Assembly: GCA_002477275.1 (NCBI GenBank) | Contig: DLOU01000056.1 | Coordinates: 1-11,351 of the forward strand | Origin: Caryophanales bacterium UBA7476 | Lineage (GTDB): Bacteria > Bacillota_I > Bacilli_A > RF39 > UBA660 | DNA length: 11,351 bases | Direction: 5' to 3' | Position numbers and translations under genes: made by a program | In this document: piece after piece, positions 5,850 to 11,337 of the stretch | Layout: every line of letters begins with the position of its first letter | Position numbering within the stretch: the first letter of the stretch is position 1 | The notes under the pieces: generated by a model | What the model was told of the DNA's origin: nothing | Seen by the model: the letters and a program-made list of their open reading frames with translations, nothing else | Databases searched by the model: none

Positions 5850-8018
5850 TTGAAAAAGAAAAAGAGGAGAAATAATATTAAATATGGGAAACTATTAATT
5901 ATTTGTTCTCTTTTTTTGTTTGGATTAATGATATTCAGATTAGTTCAACTTGCGACTGCTAAAGAAATTGATGATGTTAGTTTACAAGAACTTGCTAGTA
6001 AAAGAACTACTCGTACTGACAAGTTAGAAGCAAAGAGGGGTACTATCTATAGTGTTAATAAAGATGTACTTGCTCAAAATGTTACATCATATAAGTTAAT
6101 TGCATATCTTTCTTCATCTAGAACAACAAATAAGAATAAACCTCAACATGTTGTAGATAAAGAACAAACTGCAGAAAAACTTGCTCCAATTCTTGGCATG
6201 GAAAAAGACGATGTTTTAAAATATTTAAATAAAGAAAATTTATATCAAACAGAATTTGGATCTCGTGGTAGAGGCCTTACTGAAATACAAAAACAAGAAA
6301 TTGAAAATTTAGGATTACCAGGTCTTGATTTTGTAGAGAGTTATAAAAGATATTATCCTAAGGGTAATTTTTTATCTTATACTTTAGGTTATGCAACTAC
6401 TAAGATTGATGATGATGGGAATTCTTTAATTACTGGTAAGATGGGACTTGAACTTTATTATGATAATATATTAAAGGGTGAAGATGGATTTGTTACTTAT
6501 CAGAAAGATTTAAAAGGTTATAAAATTAGTGGAACAAATGAAGTTAGAAAAGAAGCTGTACAAGGTAAAGATATTTATTTAACTATAGATAGTAATGTTC
6601 AATTTTTTGTTGAACAAGCTCTTACTAATTGTAAAAATAACTTTGGTTATGAATGGTTTACTATGGTTATAATGGATGCTAGGACTGGAAAAATACTTGG
6701 ATTATCATCTAACCCTAATTTTGATTTAAATACTCGTGAAAATATTACTAATTATTTAGATTTAACTATAGCTCTTCCTTATGAACCTGGTAGTACTATG
6801 AAAACATTTACATATATGGCTGCTATGGAAAATGGAGTTTATGATGGATCTAAGACATATAAGTCAGGTGTTTATGTTACATCTGATGGTACTGAAATAG
6901 GTGACTGGAACAGAAATGGTTGGGGCTATATTACTTATGATAAAGGTTATGCTTTATCTAGTAATGTTGGTGTAATTAATCTTTTACATAACTTTATGAA
7001 CAGTGCTATGCTTAGACAATATTATAAAAAACTTGGATTTGGCAAAAAGACTGGTATTACTCTTCCAAATGAAAGTCCTGGTAAACTTGGATTCAAATAT
7101 GAAACAGAAGTATATAATGCTGGATTTGGACAAGGTATTACTACGACACCTCTTCAGAATGTACAAGCTATGACACCACTTACTAATGATGGTATGCTTT
7201 TAAAACCATATATTGTTGATAGAATAGTTGATTCGGATACAGGTGAAGCTATTTATACAGGTAAAAGAACAGAAAAAGATAGAGTGGCTTCTACTCAAAC
7301 AGTTCAAAAAATGATTAGTTTAATGGATGATACAGTTAACGGTATTGGCAATACTGGTTCAGGATATAGAATTGATAGCGGTGAACTTATTGGTAAAACA
7401 GGTACAGCTCAGATAGCTCGTGATAATGGTGGTGGATATATGAATGGTCAAGAGGATATTATTTCTTCTTTCTCAGGAATTTATCCTAAATCAGATCCTC
7501 AGTTTATAATATATGCATCAGTGAAAAGACCAAGTGGTGGTAGTCAAAAAGGTATTTCAACTGCAGTAAAAGAAGTAGTTAGCAATCTTTCTAAATACTA
7601 TGGAACTGAAGTGAATGAAACACAAGGAGAAGAAATAGTTATTTATACACTTCCTTCTTTTGAAAACAAAAAGTTGGATGATGCTAAAACAACTCTTACT
7701 AACAATAAAATTTATAATCAAGTTATAATAGGTGAAGGAAATAAAGTAATTAGTCAATATCCTTCAAAAGATAGTGTTGTAACAAGTAAAGACAGAGTAT
7801 TCTTAGTTACGAATGACTCTAATTTAAAATTAATGAATTTAACGGGTTATTCAAGTAAAGAAGCAAAAGGAATACTTGAGACTTTGGGTATGAAAGTAAA
7901 ACTTACTGGTAATGGTTATGTTACATGGCAAAGTGTTCCTCCTGATGCGGTTATTACACCTGGTATGGAGATAGAACTTACTTTAAATCCTAAATTTGAT
8001 GCTAATAATGCTTCATAA
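5850..8018 (+). CDS. Class B penicillin-binding protein (PBP2B/PBP2x/FtsI type) with PASTA domains
   Basis: Septal DD-transpeptidase that crosslinks peptidoglycan, 722 aa. After a basic start there is one membrane anchor (about 14-36), then the PBP dimerisation domain (about 58-240, with the KRGTIYS signature). The transpeptidase domain shows all three catalytic motifs: S315-T-M-K318 (nucleophile Ser315), S370-S-N372 and K516-T-G-T519. Two C-terminal PASTA repeats (about 594-655 and 658-718) fit the PBP2x/PBP2B and SpoVD branch. The start is a TTG at 5850, preceded by AAGGACGTGA and 18 bases after ftsL. It acts outside the membrane in the divisome with FtsL and FtsW. The gene symbol is left blank because pbpB, pbpX, ftsI and spoVD are all used for this group. 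Confidence 0.95.
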   Translation: MKKKKRRNNIKYGKLLIICSLFLFGLMIFRLVQLATAKEIDDVSLQELASKRTTRTDKLEAKRGTIYSVNKDVLAQNVTSYKLIAYLSSSRTTNKNKPQHVVDKEQTAEKLAPILGMEKDDVLKYLNKENLYQTEFGSRGRGLTEIQKQEIENLGLPGLDFVESYKRYYPKGNFLSYTLGYATTKIDDDGNSLITGKMGLELYYDNILKGEDGFVTYQKDLKGYKISGTNEVRKEAVQGKDIYLTIDSNVQFFVEQALTNCKNNFGYEWFTMVIMDARTGKILGLSSNPNFDLNTRENITNYLDLTIALPYEPGSTMKTFTYMAAMENGVYDGSKTYKSGVYVTSDGTEIGDWNRNGWGYITYDKGYALSSNVGVINLLHNFMNSAMLRQYYKKLGFGKKTGITLPNESPGKLGFKYETEVYNAGFGQGITTTPLQNVQAMTPLTNDGMLLKPYIVDRIVDSDTGEAIYTGKRTEKDRVASTQTVQKMISLMDDTVNGIGNTGSGYRIDSGELIGKTGTAQIARDNGGGYMNGQEDIISSFSGIYPKSDPQFIIYASVKRPSGGSQKGISTAVKEVVSNLSKYYGTEVNETQGEEIVIYTLPSFENKKLDDAKTTLTNNKIYNQVIIGEGNKVISQYPSKDSVVTSKDRVFLVTNDSNLKLMNLTGYSSKEAKGILETLGMKVKLTGNGYVTWQSVPPDAVITPGMEIELTLNPKFDANNAS

Positions 8019-8021
8019 ATG

Positions 8022-8042
8022 TGTTACAATATAGTAGGTGAT
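8022..8042 (+). promoter_or_regulatory. Promoter and ribosome binding site ahead of the DUF1003 gene
   Basis: An extended -10, TGT-TACAAT (8022-8030), follows the PBP stop codon and is 17 bases from the ATG, the same geometry as in front of paralog 3 at 2692-2714. AGGTGAT at 8036-8042 is the ribosome binding site. No convincing -35 is seen. It could give the two downstream genes and tRNAs a separate start, besides read-through from the PBP gene. Confidence 0.5.
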
Positions 8043-8046
8043 ATAA

Positions 8047-8583
8047 ATGGAAAATAAAAAGACAAAAAAAGAAATAGTTAAAATGCTTTTAAAAAGTCAT
8101 GAACTTGATGAGAAAGATGAAGAAGAACTTCTAGATCTTTTAATAGATCAACCTATAAGTATTGATGTAGATAAACAAGAAGAATTAAAAATGACTTTTG
8201 GTGATAGGGTTGCTGATAAAGTTAGTGAAATAGCTGGTTCATGGGGATTTATTATTGGATTTTCATCATTTTTGGTGTTTTGGATTATACTAAATGTATA
8301 TATTTTAAAAGGAGATAGTAAAGTTGATCCATATCCGTTTATTTTGCTTAATTTACTACTTTCTTGTTTAGCTGCTCTTCAGGCTCCTATAATTATGATG
8401 AGTCAAAATAGACAAGCTGCTAAGGATAGTTTAAGAAATCAAAATGATTATAGAACTGATTTAAAAAGTGAGTTAATTCTTGAGGAATTACATGATAAAA
8501 TAGAAATAATAATTAAACAACAATACAAAATTCTTAATAGAATTGAGAAATTGGAGGGTTCTAAGGATGAAAAAGATAGTTAG
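8047..8583 (+). CDS. DUF1003 family membrane protein
   Basis: A 178-aa membrane protein whose family (DUF1003) has no established function. The family core is clear: FGDRVADKVSEIAGSWGFII (51-70), first membrane helix about 67-87, DPYPFILLNLLLS (94-106), second helix about 97-118, then ALQAPIIMMSQNRQAAKDSLR (110-130), NDYRTDLKSELILEELHDK (133-151) and a C-terminal coiled-coil-like tail. The N-terminal 45 residues are short, acidic and Leu-rich and lack the cysteine-rich part seen in some relatives. It begins 28 bases after the PBP gene and its last 17 bases overlap the next gene. It is not a usual dcw-cluster member, so the neighbourhood says little about its role. Confidence 0.88.
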   Translation: MENKKTKKEIVKMLLKSHELDEKDEEELLDLLIDQPISIDVDKQEELKMTFGDRVADKVSEIAGSWGFIIGFSSFLVFWIILNVYILKGDSKVDPYPFILLNLLLSCLAALQAPIIMMSQNRQAAKDSLRNQNDYRTDLKSELILEELHDKIEIIIKQQYKILNRIEKLEGSKDEKDS

Positions 8584-9064
8584 TATATTATTAGTTGTAA
8601 TTTTAGCATTTTTCTTTGTTACTGGTTGTGATGATGATGCTAAAGAAGATGTTCAAGTAAAAGCATCTAAAGGTGAGAGTACTTTAAAATGTTCTAGAAC
8701 TGCAGCTGGTATGAATAATGCTACTGCTTCACTAAACTATACTATTTATTATAAAGGAGATTATGTTACTAAAACAGTTTCAATTGAGAGAGTAGAATCT
8801 GATGATTCATCTGTTCTAGATCAATATGAAGAATCTTATAATAAAATATTTATTCCATATAAAGATATTGATTATTATGATAATAATGTTGATAGAACTT
8901 CTAATAGTGTTACTAGTACTACTGTTATTAACTATGAAAAAGTAGATACTAAAAAAATACTTGAAATAGAAGGAGAAAATGGTAATATATATGAAGAAGA
9001 CGGAAAAGTAAAAAAAGATACTCTTGTTTCTTTCTTTAAGAAATATGGAGCAAAATGTGAGTAG
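8567..9064 (+). CDS. Small surface lipoprotein, possibly DUF1307/YehR-like
   Basis: A 165-aa predicted lipoprotein. The start at 8567 (MKKIVSILL) is preferred over an in-frame ATG at 8543 because it gives a standard signal peptide and has GGAGG about 10 bases upstream. The lipobox is V-T-G-C with Cys21 as the expected lipidated residue, followed by an acidic DDDAKED stretch that should sit outside the membrane. The body has TLKCSRTAAG, a YTIYYKGDYVTK strand pair and a Cys near the C-terminus (KYGAKCE), so one disulfide is possible in the mature protein. This pattern is reminiscent of DUF1307/YehR-like lipoproteins, but only loosely. Its start overlaps the DUF1003 gene by 17 bases, so the two are translationally linked. 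Confidence 0.75.
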   Translation: MKKIVSILLVVILAFFFVTGCDDDAKEDVQVKASKGESTLKCSRTAAGMNNATASLNYTIYYKGDYVTKTVSIERVESDDSSVLDQYEESYNKIFIPYKDIDYYDNNVDRTSNSVTSTTVINYEKVDTKKILEIEGENGNIYEEDGKVKKDTLVSFFKKYGAKCE

Positions 9065-9076
9065 CTTTTCCTTTTT

Positions 9077-9151
9077 GCTTGAATAGTTTAATGGATAAAA
9101 TACTTTCCTCCGACGAAAGGGATATAGGTTCGATTCCTATTTCAAGTACCA
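9077..9151 (+). tRNA. tRNA-Arg (anticodon CCG)
   Basis: A full 75-base cloverleaf with encoded CCA: acceptor GCTTGAA/TTCAAGT (first pair G-T), D arm GTTT/AAAT, anticodon stem CTTTC/GAAAG, loop CTCCGAC with CCG at 9110-9112, T arm ATAGG/CCTAT with loop TTCGATT, discriminator A. It reads CGG. It lies 12 bases after the lipoprotein gene with no clear promoter of its own, so it may be cut from a longer transcript. Confidence 0.95.
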
Positions 9152-9154
9152 TCT

Positions 9155-9228
9155 GCCGATATAGTTTAGTGGTAAAACAGATCCTTGGTAAGGATCAGCG
9201 GACAGTTCAATTCTGTCTTTCGGCACCA
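9155..9228 (+). tRNA. tRNA-Thr (anticodon GGT)
   Basis: A 74-base cloverleaf with encoded CCA: acceptor GCCGATA/TTTCGGC, D arm GTTT/AAAC, anticodon stem GATCC/GGATC, loop TTGGTAA with GGT at 9187-9189, T arm GACAG/CTGTC with loop TTCAATT, discriminator A. The sixth acceptor pair (6-67) is a T-T mismatch; all other stems are complete. It is only 3 bases from tRNA-Arg, so the pair share a precursor. Confidence 0.94.
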
Positions 9229-9238
9229 TAGGGAAATT

Positions 9239-9292
9239 AGTCGAGCTAATCGACTTTAATATATTAAAGGTTAATTTTGGTTAGATTTTTTT
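9239..9292 (+). terminator. Probable terminator of the lipoprotein-tRNA unit
   Basis: CTAATC (9246-9251) can pair with GGTTAG (9279-9284) around an inner perfect palindrome CTTTAATATATTAAAG (9254-9269), and the outer stem is followed by A then seven T (9286-9292). AGTCGA (9239-9244) can alternatively pair with TCGACT (9250-9255), which competes with the outer stem. The AT-rich inner hairpin and bulges make this weaker than the other terminators here. Confidence 0.5.
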
Positions 9293-9318
9293 ATATGCTT
9301 TAAAGGGGTTGATTAGTT

Positions 9319-9379
9319 ATGCGAATAATAAAAGAAAAAAGCAATAGAATGTAGTGATGAAAATTTATATCAAAATTAA
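9319..9379 (+). pseudogene. Possible fragment of a decayed small gene
   Basis: An ATG at 9319, with GGGGTTGAT upstream, opens an 11-codon frame (MRIIKEKSNRM) that stops at 9354. A second frame from 9341 continues as AIECSDENLYQN before TAA at 9377. The two together read like one peptide broken by a one-base indel in an A-rich run at about 9331-9340. No family is recognised, and chance in AT-rich DNA is a fair alternative. Otherwise 9293-9411 shows nothing further. Confidence 0.2.
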
Positions 9380-9411
9380 GTAAAAGATTTTATAAAATAC
9401 TATTCAATAAT

Positions 9412-9460
9412 TTGTATTTTTTAGAATTACATGCTATAGTATACGTATTTAAAGGAGATT
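9412..9460 (+). promoter_or_regulatory. Promoter and ribosome binding site of the 165-aa gene
   Basis: TTGTAT (9412-9417), a 17-base spacer and an extended -10 TGC-TATAGT (9432-9440) form a good housekeeping-type promoter. AAAGGAGATT (9451-9460) is a strong ribosome binding site just before the ATG at 9465. Confidence 0.7.
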
Positions 9461-9464
9461 TATT

Positions 9465-9962
9465 ATGGGAAGTATGCAAATATCACAATTAAAAATTAGA
9501 AAATCTGCATTTATCAATGCAACAAATTTAGTGACTTATATGAATAATTATATGTACAATGTTGATGAAAAAGATATTGAAACTTTAGATTTTTTTGCTG
9601 AGTTTTCTGAAGGTGTACCTTTACCAAGCGGTAGATGGGGAAATGCAATTGCACTAGCATTAGAAATTAATAATTATGTTGCTGCTGAGTATTTAATAGA
9701 AAATGCTGATAGATTAAAGTTAGACACTGATACTGTTGTTAGTGAATTAGGTGGTAAAGGTGCTTGGAGTTTAAAAGATGAATATTTATATTCACAGCTT
9801 ACATATGAAGGAACGATAATTCCAAAAAGAGAAGGACAAGCAGATGATGATTATCAAAAATTTGTTAACTCTATTGTAAGAAATAAACTAGCAAATGAAA
9901 GATTAGAAAAAAGACTTTCAATTACTAGTGAAGATAAAAAAATATTAAATAAACAAAAGTAG
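9465..9962 (+). CDS. Hypothetical protein of 165 aa
   Basis: I do not recognise this protein. It is soluble in appearance, with no signal peptide or membrane segment, and rich in Asn, Glu, Lys and Tyr. Residues 58-85 (WGNAIALALEINNYVAAEYLIENADRLKL region) form a helix-turn-helix pair with the A-I-A-L-A-L...A-A-E-Y-L-I pattern of a single ankyrin-type repeat, but one degenerate repeat is not enough for a family call. The C-terminus is charged and probably coiled (LANERLEKRLS). The ATG at 9465 is supported by AAAGGAG and a good promoter; an in-frame ATG three codons later is less well spaced. Its stop is 9 bases before an insertion sequence that has split its terminator, while the coding sequence looks intact. 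Confidence 0.7.
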   Translation: MGSMQISQLKIRKSAFINATNLVTYMNNYMYNVDEKDIETLDFFAEFSEGVPLPSGRWGNAIALALEINNYVAAEYLIENADRLKLDTDTVVSELGGKGAWSLKDEYLYSQLTYEGTIIPKREGQADDDYQKFVNSIVRNKLANERLEKRLSITSEDKKILNKQK

Positions 9963-9971
9963 CATGAAGTT
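9955..9971 (+). terminator. Left half of the 165-aa gene's terminator, split by the insertion sequence
   Basis: AAAAGTAGCA (9955-9964) overlaps the stop codon and is the exact reverse complement of TGCTACTTTT at 11326-11335 beyond the insertion sequence. With one GTT copy removed, the restored site is a 10-bp stem, a 9-base loop and a T tract: a normal intrinsic terminator. The insertion point is in the loop. Confidence 0.8.
9969..9971 (+). repeat. Target site duplication GTT (left copy)
   Basis: GTT directly before the left inverted repeat matches GTT at 11321-11323 directly after the right one. A 3-base duplication is normal for IS3-family elements. Confidence 0.75.
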
Positions 9972-9996
9972 TGAAATGCACCCTTTTGGGTAGACA
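9972..9996 (+). repeat. Left terminal inverted repeat (IRL)
   Basis: Begins TGAAATGCACCC and ends TAGACA. It aligns without gaps to the reverse complement of 11296-11320 (TGATGTGAACCC...AGACA), with 9 of the outer 12 and 6 of the inner 13 bases identical. It would be bound by the transposase. Confidence 0.75.
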
Positions 9997-10013
9997 GTTA
10001 AAAAAAATAGGTA

Positions 10014-10045
10014 TGATATAATACACCTTCGAAAGGAGGTGTATT
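10014..10045 (+). promoter_or_regulatory. Transposase promoter with a hairpin that masks the ribosome binding site
   Basis: A perfect extended -10, TGA-TATAAT (10014-10022), lies just inside the left end; a possible -35 TAGACA (9991-9996) in the inverted repeat is 20 bases away. AATACACCT (10020-10028) is the exact complement of AGGTGTATT (10037-10045), which contains the AGGAGGTG ribosome binding site. Transcripts starting at about 10029 would lack the left arm and be translated, while read-through RNA from outside would fold and hide the site. Confidence 0.65.
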
Positions 10046-10049
10046 TATT

Positions 10050-10340
10050 ATGGCAAAAAAAGGTCAAAAATTTAATAAAATTAGTCTAGAAACAAAATTA
10101 GAAATATGTAAAAAACATTTTGAAGAATATATACCAGAAACTCCATTGGCTAGAGAATATAACTTACCCATTGGAACTGTAAGATATATATTCAACAATT
10201 ATAAAATAGAATATGGTTTTCAAAGGAAACCTACAGGTCGACCAAAAGAAAAAGATTTAACAAAAGAAGATTACAAAGAAAGATATGAGATACTAAAAAA
10301 ATACCAGGCCTTCCTCAAGGCACAACGAGAGAGAAAGTAA
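10050..10340 (+). CDS. IS3-family transposase OrfA (DNA-binding subunit)
   Basis: A 96-aa protein with an N-terminal helix-turn-helix (about residues 8-45; LAREYNLPIGTVRYIF is the turn and recognition helix), a basic GRPKEKD linker and a C-terminal Leu/Tyr-rich helix (YKERYEILKKYQAFLKAQRERK) that would form the leucine zipper for dimerisation. In IS3-family elements OrfA binds the inverted repeats and also restrains transposition. Translation starts at the ATG after AGGAGGTG. The A7 run at 10295-10301, near codon 83, is the frameshift site that joins it to OrfB; the zero-frame product stops at 10340. Confidence 0.9.
   Translation: MAKKGQKFNKISLETKLEICKKHFEEYIPETPLAREYNLPIGTVRYIFNNYKIEYGFQRKPTGRPKEKDLTKEDYKERYEILKKYQAFLKAQRERK
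10295..10321 (+). promoter_or_regulatory. Programmed -1 ribosomal frameshift site (A7 plus stem-loop)
   Basis: Seven A at 10295-10301 are phased in the OrfA frame as A-AAA-AAA, the standard X-XXY-YYZ slippery form. A hairpin GCCTT/AAGGC with loop CCTC (10308-10321) starts 6 bases later. A -1 slip moves ribosomes at 10301 into the OrfB frame, giving a 374-aa OrfAB fusion. Confidence 0.85.
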
Positions 10341-10381
10341 CTTTTATTAATCTATATAGAGATAATTATAAGTTATATAAT

Positions 10382-11173
10382 ATGTGTGCTGTATTAGAAA
10401 TAAGCCCTAAAACTTATTATAAATATCGAAATAAGGAAGATCATGATTATTATGATTATCTAATAATTAAAGAAATATTTGATGATTCTAAAGGCACATA
10501 TGGTTATCGTAGAATTGTGGAAGGCCTAAAAATCAAATATGGGGTTGTGATTAATGGAAAGAAGATTTTAAGAATAATGAAAAAATATAATTTAGTACCT
10601 GAATATATAAGAAGGTCAAAAAAGAAAAATAAGAATGAAAGAATAGAAGATAATGTTAAACCAAATTTATTAAATAGAAATTTTACTACTGATGCACCAA
10701 ATAAAGTATGGGACACAGATGTAACATATCTTATATTTAAAGGCTCTAGAGCTTATCTATCAACAATAATAGATTTATATGATAGAAAAGTTGTAGCTTA
10801 CAAAATATCTAAACGTAATGATAATAAACTAGTTATGGATACTTTAAATGAAGCAATAGTCAAAATAAAAGATGCATCTGGGTTAATCTTGCATTCAGAT
10901 CAAGGTTTCCAGTATACATCCCACGAATACAAAGCTATCTGTGAGTCAAATGGTATTACTATTTCAATGGCCCGAAAAGGTACTCCAATTGACGATTCTC
11001 CAATTGAGAGTTGGCACTCACTTTTGAAGAAAGAAACTTTGTATAACAATAATATCACATCTTTAGAAAAATACATAGAGTTAGTTGAAGAATGGATTGA
11101 ATTTTATAATACAACAAGAATCAAAGGAAAGAAAGTTAATAAGAAGAAAGGATATAAGAAAAATGATAAATAA
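10382..11173 (+). CDS. IS3-family transposase OrfB (DDE catalytic domain)
   Basis: Catalytic part of the transposase, an RNase H-fold integrase-type (rve) domain. The open frame extends back to the frameshift site at 10301, so the real product is OrfAB; the ATG at 10382 lacks a ribosome binding site and is only the first in-frame ATG. From that ATG it is 263 aa. An HTH_21-like helical region (KGTYGYRRI, residues 37-45) precedes the catalytic triad: D113 (WDTDVTY), D173 (LHSDQG) and E209 (SPIES), giving the canonical D-D(35)-E spacing, with the expected Lys seven residues after the Glu (K216). The C-terminus after FYNTTRIKGK is lysine-rich and lacks the usual SPxxY ending, so a late frameshift or lineage variation is possible. 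Confidence 0.9.
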   Translation: MCAVLEISPKTYYKYRNKEDHDYYDYLIIKEIFDDSKGTYGYRRIVEGLKIKYGVVINGKKILRIMKKYNLVPEYIRRSKKKNKNERIEDNVKPNLLNRNFTTDAPNKVWDTDVTYLIFKGSRAYLSTIIDLYDRKVVAYKISKRNDNKLVMDTLNEAIVKIKDASGLILHSDQGFQYTSHEYKAICESNGITISMARKGTPIDDSPIESWHSLLKKETLYNNNITSLEKYIELVEEWIEFYNTTRIKGKKVNKKKGYKKNDK

Positions 11174-11235
11174 TTTATTAGAAGATAGCAAACAAAGACA
11201 AGCTTTGTTTGAAGAAATATTATAATTACATAACA

Positions 11236-11289
11236 AAAATCAAGGGTCTAGATGAACTCACTTCGTTCGCCCTTGATTTTCTATTTTTT
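11236..11289 (+). terminator. Terminator inside the insertion sequence
   Basis: AAAATCAAGGG (11236-11246) pairs perfectly with CCCTTGATTTT (11270-11280), and T-rich sequence follows to 11290. The 23-base loop holds a second small stem (GAAC/GTTC). It can end transposase transcription and may replace the terminator the element has split. Confidence 0.8.
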
Positions 11290-11295
11290 TATTGA

Positions 11296-11320
11296 TGTCT
11301 CCTATTTGGGGTTCACATCA
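11296..11320 (+). repeat. Right terminal inverted repeat (IRR)
   Basis: Reads TGTCTCCTATTTGGGGTTCA and then CATCA, ending in the CA expected of IS3-family ends. It is the imperfect complement of 9972-9996. Confidence 0.75.
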
Positions 11321-11337
11321 GTTATTGCTACTTTTTT
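11321..11337 (+). terminator. Right half of the split terminator, starting with the GTT duplication
   Basis: GTT (11321-11323) is the right copy of the target duplication. TGCTACTTTT (11326-11335) is the right stem arm matching 9955-9964, and the T run extends to 11337. The last 14 bases of the window hold only TTATAAGGAAAG, possibly the ribosome binding site of a following gene. Confidence 0.75.

Larger units (their letters stand above)
9972..11320 (+). mobile_element. Complete IS3-family (IS150-like) insertion sequence, 1349 bp
   Basis: The ends are imperfect 25-base inverted repeats (9972-9996 and 11296-11320) that begin TGA, share TG, ACCC and AGACA blocks, and match at about 15 of 25 positions. 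A GTT duplication flanks them. Inside are orfA and orfB with a -1 frameshift site and a DDE transposase, a promoter next to the left end and a terminator before the right end. The size and layout are those of IS3-family elements. The frames have no internal stops, so it may still be active; the lysine-rich transposase C-terminus is the one doubt. Confidence 0.9.

Noticed and set aside
6984..7757. Minus-strand open frames within the PBP gene
   Set aside because: They are antisense to the transpeptidase and PASTA coding region, have no initiation signals and show Phe/Ile/Ser-rich composition.
9229..9300. T-box or other riboswitch after the tRNA genes
   Set aside because: There is no T-box consensus, no specifier loop and no regulated gene directly downstream; simple termination explains the hairpin.
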